DNA from: an uncultured Paracoccaceae bacterium
GTDB lineage: Bacteria; Pseudomonadota; Alphaproteobacteria; Rhodobacterales; Rhodobacteraceae
Assembly: GCA_938092015.1 (NCBI GenBank)
Contig: CALKOT010000088.1
Span: 1-64,000, forward strand
Direction of reading: 5' to 3'
DNA: 64,000 bases
The notes under the pieces were generated by a model. It searched no databases, had not been told where the DNA came from, and saw nothing but the letters and a program-made list of their open reading frames with translations. This document shows, piece after piece, positions 41,959-51,812 of this stretch. Numbering within the stretch: the stretch's first letter is position 1; the number at the start of each line of letters is the position of its first letter. The translations under genes and the position numbers were made by a program.

Positions 41959-42902
41959 CGGCCTTTCTCCAGCGTCACGTCGCGCAGGCCGTCACCGAAG
42001 AGGTTGATGGCGAGCACGAGGAAGAACAGGCAGGTGCCCGGCAAAGCCAGCAGCCAAGGTGAGAAGAACATGTATTCGCGCGCCTCGTTCAGCATCAGGC
42101 CCCAGGATGGCGTTGGCGCCTGCACCCCGAATCCGAGAAAGGAAAGCGCTGCCTCCAACAGGATAGCGTTCGCCATCTCAACAGTGGCGACAACGGTTAG
42201 TGAGCCGAGAACGTTCGGGAAAATCTCACGGACGATGATGTAGGGGGTCGAACACCCCATAGCGCGCGCCGCCTTGACGTAATCAAGGTCGCGCGCCTGC
42301 ATGGTGATAGATCGCATCACCACCGCAAACCTGTCCCATAGGAATAATCCCAGCACGAGGATCACCACGGTCAGCGATGCGCCAAAGGCGACGACCGCCG
42401 CCATCGCGACCAGAAAGACCGGCATGGCGAGGCGAGTGTTGATGATGAAGTTGATTACCATATCGACGCGCCCACCGAAATATCCGGCCGTCACGCCAAG
42501 GATGGTGCCGATTGTGCCGGATATCAGCATGGTCGAGACCCCGATCAGCAGCGATATCTGCGCGCCGTAGATCAGCCGGGACAGGTAATCGCGGCCCACC
42601 TTGTCGGTGCCTAAGGGATGTTCTTCCAACGTTTTGGCGTCGTGCCAAAAGGGGTTGGTCAGCCGGTTCGACAGGTTCGTCTCTAAGGGGTCGTGCGGGG
42701 CTAAAAGCGGCGCAAGTAATGCAACCGCCAGAATGAGAAGGATAATCACAAGCCCGGCGAGAAACGAATAGTTCCCAAACATCCGCTTGCGAAGTTTCTG
42801 CATCGGCGAAGGTTCCAACACCTCATCGACGATCTGACCGAAAGAACGGGGGGTATGAGCAATATCAGTCATCAGCGCACCGAAATCCGAGGGTCTAACC
42901 AA
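41955..42902 (-). CDS. Peptide ABC transporter permease (DppC-like)
   Basis: HPLGTDKVGRDYLSRLIYGAQISLLIGV; EAALSFLGFGVQAPTPSWGLMLNEAREYM. Confidence 0.95.
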   Translation of the reverse strand: MVRPSDFGALMTDIAHTPRSFGQIVDEVLEPSPMQKLRKRMFGNYSFLAGLVIILLILAVALLAPLLAPHDPLETNLSNRLTNPFWHDAKTLEEHPLGTDKVGRDYLSRLIYGAQISLLIGVSTMLISGTIGTILGVTAGYFGGRVDMVINFIINTRLAMPVFLVAMAAVVAFGASLTVVILVLGLFLWDRFAVVMRSITMQARDLDYVKAARAMGCSTPYIIVREIFPNVLGSLTVVATVEMANAILLEAALSFLGFGVQAPTPSWGLMLNEAREYMFFSPWLLALPGTCLFFLVLAINLFGDGLRDVTLEKGR

Positions 42903-43789
42903 GCGTTTAGAAGGTCAGAAAGCAGGGTAAGAATGACGTAGAAACTGGCGAAGATCAGGACAATCGCTTGCACGACCGGCAAGTCGGACCTGAGCAACGC
43001 GTCATAGCTAAGCCAGCCAATGCCTTTGAGGTTGAAAATCGTCTCAATCACGATCGACCCACCCAGCATGAAGCCAAACCAGACCGCCGCCAGCGCGACC
43101 ACGGGAATGATCGCGTTGCGAAGGGCGTGTTTGAACAAAACCACAGAGGGTGACAGCCCCTTCGCGCGGGCGGTGCGTATATAGTCGGAACCTAGCACCT
43201 CAATCATCCCGGCGCGGGTCAGGCGCATCAGAGCGGGCGTTGCGTAGTAGCCAAGCGCAATGGTCGGCATGACGAAATGCGCCCAGGTGTCATTGCCTGA
43301 GATGGGCAGCCATCGCCACCAAACGCCCATGACGATGATCATCATAAGGGCGAACCAGAATGTTGGCAGCGCCTGCCCGAACACGGCGATCAGCAACGCA
43401 ATGCGATCAACCAGAGAATTGGGCCGGATAGCTGCGACGACGCCAAGTGGAATTGAGATGATTAGTGCGAACAACAGCGCCAGAACACCCAGCGTCATCG
43501 TCGTTCCAATCCGCTGGGAAATCATGAAGGAAACGCGTTCGCCGTAGTGATAGCTTTTACCAAAATCACCCGCCAGCGCGCGTCCCGCCCATTCGAAGTA
43601 CTGAACATAGACGGGGCGATCAAAACCGTAGAGCTTTCGGATCGCTTCGATGTCTTCATCCGAAGCCTGCGCGCCACCAATAGTCAGTGCTGGGTCAGCG
43701 GATAAATGGCTCAGCGAAAAGGTCAGCGCTGAGACGACGATCAGGATCAGCAGGGCTGCAAAGCTGCGCTTTAGCGCGTAGGCCAGCAT
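42872..43789 (-). CDS. Peptide ABC transporter permease (DppB-like)
   Basis: DRPVYVQYFEWAGRALAGDFGKSYHYGERVSFMI; DYIRTARAKGLSPSVVLFKHALRNAIIPVV. Confidence 0.95.
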   Translation of the reverse strand: MLAYALKRSFAALLILIVVSALTFSLSHLSADPALTIGGAQASDEDIEAIRKLYGFDRPVYVQYFEWAGRALAGDFGKSYHYGERVSFMISQRIGTTMTLGVLALLFALIISIPLGVVAAIRPNSLVDRIALLIAVFGQALPTFWFALMMIIVMGVWWRWLPISGNDTWAHFVMPTIALGYYATPALMRLTRAGMIEVLGSDYIRTARAKGLSPSVVLFKHALRNAIIPVVALAAVWFGFMLGGSIVIETIFNLKGIGWLSYDALLRSDLPVVQAIVLIFASFYVILTLLSDLLNAWLDPRISVR

Positions 43790-43867
43790 GGTGTCTCCGT
43801 CTACGATATGTGGGGAACATAGTACGCGGCCCCCGTAGGGACCGCGCGGGTCATTTAAGGGCTGGCG

Positions 43868-45397
43868 TTAGCCGTTCCAGCCATACTGCCAGAACCGTGG
43901 GATCTCATCCTGGTAAGGGATGAAGGTCAGCTTCTCATTAAAGCCGTAGTTCCGCACGTGGTTGAACATTGGCAGCCAATAAACCTGCTCTGTGATCTTC
44001 TTGATCGCCTTGGCGTAGGCGGCCTTGCGGATCTCTGAGTCAGGTGAAGTGTCGCCTTCTTCCAGCCAACCTGCAATCTCGTCGTCCAGCGCGAAATCAT
44101 CCGGCCCTTTCTTGAAGAAATGCGAGGTGATCGCCGACATGTCGTTCATGGAGTAGGAACCCCAGTCCATCAGGAACATCGGCGTCGTGCCTTCGTTGCG
44201 CTGCTTATCGCGCAGGGCGAAGTACGGCATTTTGGTCAGAGACGCCTTGATGCCCACTTTGGAAAGATCAGCCATGATCGCCTCAGCCCAGTCAGCCGGG
44301 CGGAAGGTATAGAACTCAATCTCGAACCCATCAGGATACCCTGCGGAGGCAAGAAGCTTCTTCGCTTCTTCAGGATTGAATTCCCATTTCGCAGCAACAT
44401 CTGCATCGCAGCCAAACTGTGTCGGGAAGCATGGCGTGTGGATGACGCCAGCATCGCCCCGGATCAGGTTCTCAACCAACGCTTCGCGGTTGATCGCCAT
44501 CGCCATGGCCTGACGAACAGCCAGTTTCGTAGTCGGCTCAAAATTGCCACGGCCCGCAGCGTCAAAGCCGATGTAGCCTGTGCGCATGGTGCCCGCCTGA
44601 AGCGCGGTAAAGCCTGGGAAGTTGCCGATCTGATCGACATGGTCAGCGCTGATGTCAGCGGTGATGTCGATACCGCCTGCAAGCAGCTCAGCAATCTGGG
44701 TCTGAACGTCGGCGATCTCACGCACAACCATGGATGCAGTTTGCGCTTCACCCTTCGGGCTGCCCCAAGTGTAGTCAGGGTTCCTGACGAACTTGTATTC
44801 TTCGGCCGTGGTGATCGACGTGACTTTCATCGGGCCGGTGCCGACTGGCGCCTTGTGCATGCCCTCTGGGCCAACTTCAGCGTAATATTCGTTCGGGTAG
44901 ATTGTCACCGGACCTGACAGGAACTCAAACGCCTGCGGGAACGGCTTTTTCATGTTCACGTTGACGGTGTACTGATCGACCTTTTCGGCGTTTTTGATCC
45001 AGTTCACGTTGCGCTGAACTTTCACACCGTTTGCCGGATCTGAAATCCAGTTTAGTGTAAAGACAACGTCGTCTGCATCGAACGGCTCGCCATTGTGGAA
45101 CTTCACGCCCTTACGAAGCTTGAACTGCCATGTGGTGTCGCTAAGCGCTTCCCAGCTTTCCGCCAGCAGCGGCTTGTATTCAAATGTTTTCGGTTCACGA
45201 TAGATCAGCTGATCCCACACCATGCGGCTGAACCATATGCCGGTTCGGTTGGTGTTGAAGTAGTTATCGACGTTTTCGATCGGCCCGGTTGAGCCCCATG
45301 CGACGACAAGCGAGTCGTCGTCTGGTCCAGCAAATGCAGACGTCGCGGCAAGTGACGCAGCTGCAGTGCTAGCTATAACAAGTCTCTTCAAGTTCAT
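43868..45397 (-). CDS. Peptide ABC transporter substrate-binding protein (SBP_bac_5)
   Basis: Signal peptide; LLAESWEALSDTTWQFKLRKGVKFHNGEPFDADDVVFTLNWI. Confidence 0.95.
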   Translation of the reverse strand: MNLKRLVIASTAAASLAATSAFAGPDDDSLVVAWGSTGPIENVDNYFNTNRTGIWFSRMVWDQLIYREPKTFEYKPLLAESWEALSDTTWQFKLRKGVKFHNGEPFDADDVVFTLNWISDPANGVKVQRNVNWIKNAEKVDQYTVNVNMKKPFPQAFEFLSGPVTIYPNEYYAEVGPEGMHKAPVGTGPMKVTSITTAEEYKFVRNPDYTWGSPKGEAQTASMVVREIADVQTQIAELLAGGIDITADISADHVDQIGNFPGFTALQAGTMRTGYIGFDAAGRGNFEPTTKLAVRQAMAMAINREALVENLIRGDAGVIHTPCFPTQFGCDADVAAKWEFNPEEAKKLLASAGYPDGFEIEFYTFRPADWAEAIMADLSKVGIKASLTKMPYFALRDKQRNEGTTPMFLMDWGSYSMNDMSAITSHFFKKGPDDFALDDEIAGWLEEGDTSPDSEIRKAAYAKAIKKITEQVYWLPMFNHVRNYGFNEKLTFIPYQDEIPRFWQYGWNG

Positions 45398-45569
45398 TTT
45401 CAGTCTCCCTGTTTACTTCATACGCGATCAGTCCGGCGCAACTTGCGCCCGATTATTGAATGACTTTCACATGCGGCCAGTTTGATGCCCGCAACCAAGA
45501 TTACGACACGTGAGCCGCATCTTTTTTGTTTCGTCCTTCAGAAAGGCTTGCACCCGCGCTGCAACCTGT

Positions 45570-45582
45570 CAACAAATTGTTG
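45570..45582. promoter_or_regulatory. Candidate operator: inverted repeat CAACAA-A-TTGTTG
   Basis: Perfect 6+1+6 inverted repeat inside a longer imperfect GCACC..CTGCAAC/GTTGCAGGTGC dyad, 25 nt upstream of the M20 hydrolase ATG in a divergent promoter region. Confidence 0.4.
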
Positions 45583-45607
45583 CAGGTGCGAAATAGGAGA
45601 TTGCGAT

Positions 45608-46831
45608 ATGGCCAAGGCGAATGGCGCCCGTGCGCTGGCGGACTTGAAGGCGCTAAGAGAGATCGGATCTTACAAGACCGGCGTCCATCGTCCGACGCTT
45701 TCAGCAGACGACATGACGGCGCGCGAATGGCTGTGCGACAAGCTGCGCGCAACGGGCCATGAGGCTGAGATCGACGGTATAGCCAACGTTTTCGGGCGAG
45801 CGCCGGGGAACGGGCCGCATGTTTTGGCGGGGTCTCACATCGAGAGCCAGAACCATGCTGGCTGGCTGGATGGCGCGCTTGGCGTCGTCTACGCTTTAGA
45901 GGCCGCGCGCGCCGTGGCGGAGGATCCGGCGCTTGCCGGAAAGGGCGTAGATGTCGTGGCGTTCGCTGACGAAGAAGGGCACTTCGGATCCTTCTTTGGA
46001 TCGATGTCCTGCGTCGGTGAATTGGAAGATTCGCGAATCAATCAGGCGCAGGATCGGTCCGGGCGCGGTTCGCTGCGTGAACTTCTTGCGGCGGCTGGTC
46101 TGGCCGATCGCCCTCGGCTCCAGATCGACCCTTCGCGCTATATCGGCTTTTACGAAGCGCATATCGAACAGGGCGACAGGTTGGAACAAGCGGGTCAGCA
46201 GATTGGCGTCGTCACCTCCATCGTGGCGATCTGGCAGTACAAAATTCTCTTTGAAGGTGAGCAAAACCACGCCGGCACAACTACAATGACGTCTCGCAAG
46301 GATGCGGGCCGCGCGATGATGGAGCTGTGGCGCACGATCGAAGACCAGTTCCCCGAGGTTGCTGGCCCCGACAGTGTCTGGACCGTCGGCAGCACTACAT
46401 TGGAACCCGGCGGGCCGTCGATCATCCCTGGCCGCGCCGAGATGTGGTTTCAGCTGCGCGATGCCGATCAGGCGATCCTCGACGCGATGCACGCCCGGCT
46501 AGAGGCGTTGGTGGCTGAGGTTGATGCCTGGGGCCCCTGCTCTGCCCAGCTTGTGGTTATGGGCCAGTCAACACCTGCGGTGATGGATGACAAGGTTCGC
46601 CAAACACTAGTTGATGCGGCCAAGGCCCTGGCACCCGACACCTACCGCATTATGCCCTCAGGCGCCGGGCATGATGCACAGGTCATCCAGCCTCATGTGC
46701 CTTCGGCGATGATGTTCGTGCCGTCGATCGGCGGTATCAGCCACCACTGGTCGGAAAACACCTCTGATGAAGACATCATTCTAGGGGCTGAGGTCTATGT
46801 TGACGCGGTCTCACGTCTTGTGTCCCAATGA
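45608..46831 (+). CDS. Zn-dependent M20 amidase/hydantoinase-carbamoylase family hydrolase
   Basis: GSHIESQNHAGWLDGALGVVYALEAARA, FADEEGHFGSFFGSMSCVG, EAHIEQGDRLEQAGQQIGVVTSI, QNHAGTTTMTSRKDAGRA, PSGAGHDAQVI. Confidence 0.93.
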   Translation: MAKANGARALADLKALREIGSYKTGVHRPTLSADDMTAREWLCDKLRATGHEAEIDGIANVFGRAPGNGPHVLAGSHIESQNHAGWLDGALGVVYALEAARAVAEDPALAGKGVDVVAFADEEGHFGSFFGSMSCVGELEDSRINQAQDRSGRGSLRELLAAAGLADRPRLQIDPSRYIGFYEAHIEQGDRLEQAGQQIGVVTSIVAIWQYKILFEGEQNHAGTTTMTSRKDAGRAMMELWRTIEDQFPEVAGPDSVWTVGSTTLEPGGPSIIPGRAEMWFQLRDADQAILDAMHARLEALVAEVDAWGPCSAQLVVMGQSTPAVMDDKVRQTLVDAAKALAPDTYRIMPSGAGHDAQVIQPHVPSAMMFVPSIGGISHHWSENTSDEDIILGAEVYVDAVSRLVSQ

Positions 46832-47190
46832 GCCGGGACCTCCTCACCGATCTTCTGGCCTACGAAACGCGGGTCTGGGACGCGCTGGTCGCCGGCGACG
46901 CCGCAGCGGATGAGGCGTTGATGGATGAGGGCTTCCTCGGCGTCTATCCAAGCGGGTTCGCCACACGGGCCTGCCATGTCGGGCAGCTTGCTGACGGGCC
47001 AAGCGTGGCCACCTTTTCCATCCTGGAACCGCGCGCGATGTCGCTTGGGCCAGACAAGGCCCTTCTCGCCTACCGGGCTGAATACACCCGCCCCGGCGGC
47101 GCGGCTGAGGCGATGTATGTCAGCTCTGTCTGGCAGCGCAGCGGCGAAGGCTGGGTGAACATTTTCAGCCAGGACACGCCCGCCGAATGA
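46828..47190 (+). CDS. DUF4440 / NTF2-like protein
   Basis: LLAYETRVWDALVAGDAAADEALMDEGFLGVYPSGFATR; AMYVSSVWQRSGEGWVNIFSQDTPA; ATGA overlap with M20 gene. Confidence 0.8.
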   Translation: MSRDLLTDLLAYETRVWDALVAGDAAADEALMDEGFLGVYPSGFATRACHVGQLADGPSVATFSILEPRAMSLGPDKALLAYRAEYTRPGGAAEAMYVSSVWQRSGEGWVNIFSQDTPAE

Positions 47191-47198
47191 TCGCCCGC

Positions 47199-48806
47199 TC
47201 AGATCCCGGCGGCCATACCATCGCCCGAGGGATCGGCCCCGCCATCAAGCTTGCCATCCTGAATGCGGATCGCATGCACGGTGGGCATCATGTAGCTGTG
47301 CGCATGGCGCATCGTCGGATAGCCCCTAGCCTGAAGCTCCCGCTCAGTCGAGCGGAGGATGCGGTTCGTCACCTCGATGACGTCAGAGGTTGTCGTGAAC
47401 CGAGGCGCATGCACCGCCTCTTGCGCGGTCATGCCGAAATCCAAAGCGTTCAGGATGGCCTGCAGATTGCCCATGGTAATCGTGGTACCGCCGGGCGCGC
47501 CGACCAGAAACCAGGGCGCATCGCCGGCTTCATCAAAGACGATGGTTGGCGACAACGCCGTAAACCGCGCCTTGCCCGGCGCCAGCGACCCAGCGTGGCC
47601 CGGCCTCGGGTCAAAGACCATCATGCAGTTGTTGTACATGAACCCCAATCCATTGGTCACAACGCCCGAGGAAGAGCCAAGGGAATGGGTCATCGTCACA
47701 CAGTTACCGTTCGCGTCAGCAACGCAGATATGCGTCGTTTCCTTGCTGTCGCCCCCGCTGTTCATCCGGGGCACATGAGTTTTCTCACCCCGTCGGATGC
47801 GATCAGCCATCTGGTCGGCGTAGTCATCCGACAAAAACTCTTCGAACGGAATGTCGACGAAGCGCGGGTCGCCCATCCGTGCGTCTTTCTCGGCAGTGGC
47901 GATCTTCATCGCCTCAGACACGGTCGCGATGTAGTCGGCGGAGTTATGGCCCATCGCGGCAAGATCAAACCGGTCGAGGATGTTGAGCATGACCGCAATA
48001 ACCAGCCCACCGCCCGGCGGCTGGTTGGTCGCGACTTTGCGGCCGCGATAGGTCGTCCAGATCGGCGCGGTTTCAAGCGTCTGGCAATCAGCCAGATCCT
48101 CCATCGTGATCAGCCCACCATTGGCGTCCATATCATCAGCGATCTGACGCGCGATGGCGCCGGTGTAAAAATCCTCAACGCCATACTCGGCGATGCGCCG
48201 GTAGGTGCGGCCCATGTCAGGGTTGCGCAGGATTTCACCAACGCCCTTCATGGCGCCGTCAGGGTGGAGGTAGATCTTCGCAGTTGTCGGATCATCCGCC
48301 AGCCCGCGATAACGTGCGATGCGGCCATTGTCTGGCCCACGGCTCCAAAACCCATGGACGTGCGGGCGGATCGCAAACCCATCCTCGCAATAGACGATTG
48401 CGGGCTGAAGCGACTGCGCCATGCTGCGTGTGCCGAACCGGTTCAGAATGTCGTCGAACGCGCGCAGCGTCAGCGGCGTTGTGGCGGACTGATAGCCCAC
48501 CTCATTCACCTCGCCTTTCAGGACAAACCCGAACCCGTCGTCGCATTCGCGCACCACGAGGTCTTCCCACATCTCAGGCGTCGTCGCCTTGGGCGCGCGG
48601 CCATGAAAGTCGATCAGCGTGTGCGTCCCGTCGGCCAGATGGATGTGGCAGGACCCAAACCCGGCAATGCCGCACATCTGCGGATCGACGGCTGTCTGCA
48701 CCAGCGCCGCGCCAATTGCGGCGTCGATGACGTTGCCGCCGTCCTTCAGAATATCAAGCCCAGCTTCGACCGCCTCGGGCTGGGGGGCGGAGACCATTGC
48801 ACGCAT
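47199..48806 (-). CDS. Gamma-glutamyltransferase family protein (paralog 1), no signal peptide
   Basis: GGNVIDAAIGAALVQTAVDPQMCGIAGFG; catalytic-Thr region KETTHICVADANGNCVTMTHSLGSSSG. Confidence 0.93.
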   Translation of the reverse strand: MRAMVSAPQPEAVEAGLDILKDGGNVIDAAIGAALVQTAVDPQMCGIAGFGSCHIHLADGTHTLIDFHGRAPKATTPEMWEDLVVRECDDGFGFVLKGEVNEVGYQSATTPLTLRAFDDILNRFGTRSMAQSLQPAIVYCEDGFAIRPHVHGFWSRGPDNGRIARYRGLADDPTTAKIYLHPDGAMKGVGEILRNPDMGRTYRRIAEYGVEDFYTGAIARQIADDMDANGGLITMEDLADCQTLETAPIWTTYRGRKVATNQPPGGGLVIAVMLNILDRFDLAAMGHNSADYIATVSEAMKIATAEKDARMGDPRFVDIPFEEFLSDDYADQMADRIRRGEKTHVPRMNSGGDSKETTHICVADANGNCVTMTHSLGSSSGVVTNGLGFMYNNCMMVFDPRPGHAGSLAPGKARFTALSPTIVFDEAGDAPWFLVGAPGGTTITMGNLQAILNALDFGMTAQEAVHAPRFTTTSDVIEVTNRILRSTERELQARGYPTMRHAHSYMMPTVHAIRIQDGKLDGGADPSGDGMAAGI

Positions 48807-48883
48807 CGTATCCTCCTATGGCATCGTCAAATGACGTTAGGGCCGATGGGCCCCATAGGGAACCACCTTGAAAGGGCGCCCCG

Positions 48884-49447
48884 ATGACAGCGAGGCGCAA
48901 TATCGTTGAGACGGAACGTCTGATCCTCAGACCATTTGAGCCCGTGGATGAAGCGTCCTACGTAGCGATCCGGTCCAAACCTGAGGTCGCGCGCTATCTG
49001 GCGGGCGGCGAGGCGTCGGCGGCTAACGGCGCAGAGATCGCCGCCCGGCTTGTCCCCGGCTTTGCTGCGCTTTGGAACGCGAAGGGACATGGGCCGGGGT
49101 ATGGCCCCTGGGCGGTGGTTGAGCGAACAACCGGGTGCCTGATTGGCCATCTTGGCCTGAGGCTGTTGCCGGAGTTTCACGGGCGGACCGAGCTGCTTTA
49201 TGCGCTAAGCCCTGAGGCTCAGGGCAATGGCTACGCTCAAGAGGGGGCCGCTGCGGCGCTTTTGTTTGGGTTTGACACACTCCACCTTCCGACCATCATC
49301 GCCTTGGCGCTACCGCAGAACGCAGCCTCACTGAAAGTGATGGATCGGGTTGGAATGAAGCGACGGCCGGGTCTGGTTGAAGTGTTCGGCCTGAAGGCCG
49401 TGATGGCCGAAATTGATGCCGCGACATATCAGGAGAAATGCACATGA
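48884..49447 (+). CDS. GNAT family N-acetyltransferase
   Basis: VETERLILRPFEPVDEASYVAIRSKPEVARYLAGG; ELLYALSPEAQGNGYAQEGAAAALLFGFDTL. Confidence 0.93.
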   Translation: MTARRNIVETERLILRPFEPVDEASYVAIRSKPEVARYLAGGEASAANGAEIAARLVPGFAALWNAKGHGPGYGPWAVVERTTGCLIGHLGLRLLPEFHGRTELLYALSPEAQGNGYAQEGAAAALLFGFDTLHLPTIIALALPQNAASLKVMDRVGMKRRPGLVEVFGLKAVMAEIDAATYQEKCT

Positions 49448-50292
49448 GAATCGGGCTGATTGGATGTGGTCGTATGGGCGGCGGCATGGCCGCGCGGCTG
49501 GCGGAAACGGGCGCCGAGCCGATTTGCTGGGACGCGGACGAGATTGCGCGCGCCAACGCTGCGGCGGCTGGCCGGACCGTCGCCGGATCGCTGGCGGAGG
49601 CGGCCGATGTTGATCTGCTGATACTATCACTCCCCAATGCTGCGGCGGTGCGCGCGGCGATGAAGGATGCGGCGCAGGCTCTGCCACCCGGCGCTATCGT
49701 TTTGGATACAACAACCTCAGACCCAGCGACCTCTCGCGACATGGCGACGATGGGCGCCGCATCGGGCTGGACGTTTCTTGACGCCCCGGTCAGTGGCGGT
49801 CCGACAGGGGCAAGATCGGGGATGATGACCATGCTGATCGGCGGGGATGAGACCGCTTTGAACTCCGTCCGCAGCACGCTGGAGCGCTTATCGGCGACCA
49901 TCGTTCATGTCGGCGGCCCCGGCGCCGGGCATGCAGCGAAGGTCGCGAACAACATGCTGTGCGCCGCGAACCTGTCTTTGGTGGCCGAGGCGACGAAGAT
50001 GGCGGCGGCGGCGGGCGTCGCGCCTGAAAAATTGATGGAGGCGGTCAATGCCGGGTCCGGGCGCAGCGGGGTCAGCGAGGTGAATTTCCCACGTTGGGTG
50101 CTGTCCCAGACTTTCGACAGCGGTTTCACCATGGGCTTGATGCGCAAGGACGTGGCGCTTGCCGCCGCACTGGCCGCTGAAACCGGGGTTGAGACACCCG
50201 CTTTTGGCCCAATCGCCAAGCTTTGGGCTGATAGCCGTGAGGCGCTGGCTGACGACGCTGACTTCAACGAAATCACGGGGATGAAATCATGA
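49444..50292 (+). CDS. NAD(P)-dependent 3-hydroxyisobutyrate dehydrogenase-family oxidoreductase
   Basis: MRIGLIGCGRMGGGMAARLAETGAEPICWD; FLDAPVSGGPTGARSGMMTMLIGG; AAKVANNMLCAANL. Confidence 0.94.
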   Translation: MRIGLIGCGRMGGGMAARLAETGAEPICWDADEIARANAAAAGRTVAGSLAEAADVDLLILSLPNAAAVRAAMKDAAQALPPGAIVLDTTTSDPATSRDMATMGAASGWTFLDAPVSGGPTGARSGMMTMLIGGDETALNSVRSTLERLSATIVHVGGPGAGHAAKVANNMLCAANLSLVAEATKMAAAAGVAPEKLMEAVNAGSGRSGVSEVNFPRWVLSQTFDSGFTMGLMRKDVALAAALAAETGVETPAFGPIAKLWADSREALADDADFNEITGMKS

Positions 50293-51803
50293 CCGACCGG
50301 ACAGCCCTTTTTCGTGATGTGATGGCGGCGCTCAGTCTTGGCGAGCGTCCGGCCAGTTGGATCAACGGCTCGCTGCGAGATGGGGCGGGTGATGAAATTG
50401 AACTGATCGATCCCTATCTGAACGCTCCCTTCACAACCTATCGCGACGCAAGCGCTGCGTTGGCAGCAGAGGCGGCGGAGGCCGCCGCAAAATCGCAAGC
50501 CATCTGGTGGCGAGACTACAGTCACCATGATCGCGGCCAGATCATGCAGGCCATCGCCCGAGCCGTGCAGGAAAAGGCCGAAACACTTGCGCAGCTAGAG
50601 GCGCTTTCCGCAGGCAAACCAATCCGCGATTGCGGCGTCGAGGTCGCCAAAGTTGTCGAGATGTTCGCCTACTACGCCGGATGGGCCGACAAAACGCATG
50701 GAGAGGTCATTCCCGTCCCCTCAGGTCATCTGGTCTATACGCTGCGCGAGCCGATTGGCGTCGTCTTCCAGATCACGCCGTGGAACGCGCCGGTATTTAC
50801 TGCAGGCTGGCAAATTGCGCCCGCCATCGCGGCAGGCAACGGCGTCGTCATCAAACCGTCTGAGCTGACGCCAATCACCACGGTCGCCCTGGCGATGATC
50901 GCGGAAACTGCAGGCTTGCCAAAAGGTCTGGTCAATGTCCTCGCGGGGCTGGGGCCAACTGCAGGAACGGCGGCAATCGAGCATCCGAATGTCGGCAAGG
51001 TCATCTTCGTAGGATCGCCCGCAACAGGCAGGCGGGTCGCCGCATCGGCGGGCGCTGCACTAAAGGAAACGGTGCTGGAGCTTGGTGGAAAATCGGCAAA
51101 CATCGTCTTCGCAGACGCTGACCTGTCCGCTGCTGCAAAAGGCGCACAGGCGGCGATATTTGCAGGCGCTGGTCAAAGCTGCGTCGCTGGGTCTCGCTTG
51201 TTGGTTCAGCGCGAGATCGTGGATCAATTCCGCGAACGGGTCGCGGACGGGATGGCCCGACTTTCCCTCGGCGACCCTCTGGATGAAGCGACTGAGATCG
51301 GCCCCGTCGGCAACCGCGCGCAGGCGTCGCGCATTGATGCAATGCTGGCGGAAGCCGGCGCCGGGGGCGCCCGTTTGACCGCTGGATCAGCGCCCGAAAC
51401 CGGGTTGTTCATAGCGCCAACAATCATCTCAGACCTCAAAGCTGACGCGCCCGCTGCAAATGAAGAGATTTTCGGCCCCGTCGTTACGCTGATCCCGTTC
51501 GATGACGAAGCCGAAGCCATTGAGATCGCAAACCGTGGCGTCTTTGGCCTCGCGGGCGCTGTATGGACCACCGATGTTGGTCGCGCGCATCGCATCGCTG
51601 CGAATGTCCGCGCCGGCACGTTCTGGATCAACAGCTACAAAACGATCCACGTCTCAGCGCCCTTTGGCGGCTCTGGCGCGTCAGGCTATGGCAGGTCCAG
51701 CGGGCTTGAAGGTTTGGCAGCGTACAGCCGACCAAAGGCAGTTTGGGTCGAGACGGCTGATCCCCCGCGCACGCCTTTTGGCTATGACGGACCGAGCGGC
51801 TGA
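50289..51803 (+). CDS. Aldehyde dehydrogenase family protein
   Basis: ITPWNAPVFTAGWQIAPAIAAGNGVVIKPSELTP; VLELGGKSANIVFADADLSAAAKGAQAAIFAGAGQSCVAGSRLLV. Confidence 0.96.
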   Translation: MTDRTALFRDVMAALSLGERPASWINGSLRDGAGDEIELIDPYLNAPFTTYRDASAALAAEAAEAAAKSQAIWWRDYSHHDRGQIMQAIARAVQEKAETLAQLEALSAGKPIRDCGVEVAKVVEMFAYYAGWADKTHGEVIPVPSGHLVYTLREPIGVVFQITPWNAPVFTAGWQIAPAIAAGNGVVIKPSELTPITTVALAMIAETAGLPKGLVNVLAGLGPTAGTAAIEHPNVGKVIFVGSPATGRRVAASAGAALKETVLELGGKSANIVFADADLSAAAKGAQAAIFAGAGQSCVAGSRLLVQREIVDQFRERVADGMARLSLGDPLDEATEIGPVGNRAQASRIDAMLAEAGAGGARLTAGSAPETGLFIAPTIISDLKADAPAANEEIFGPVVTLIPFDDEAEAIEIANRGVFGLAGAVWTTDVGRAHRIAANVRAGTFWINSYKTIHVSAPFGGSGASGYGRSSGLEGLAAYSRPKAVWVETADPPRTPFGYDGPSG

Positions 51804-51812
51804 AGGCGTCTC

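Noticed and set aside
44120-44917. 265-aa plus-strand ORF
   Set aside because: Antisense to the peptide-binding protein gene; shadow ORF from codon bias.
45482-45607. Cys-rich leader peptide (MMPATKITTREPHLFCFVLQKGLHPRCNLSTNCCRCEIGDCD) fused to the M20 hydrolase
   Set aside because: M20 homologs start at the internal ATG 45608 with a good upstream aggaga; the extension covers the promoter dyad.
47187-48887. 566-aa plus-strand ORF
   Set aside because: Fully antisense to gamma-glutamyltransferase, rich in R/H/P low-complexity shadow translation; no recognisable domain.
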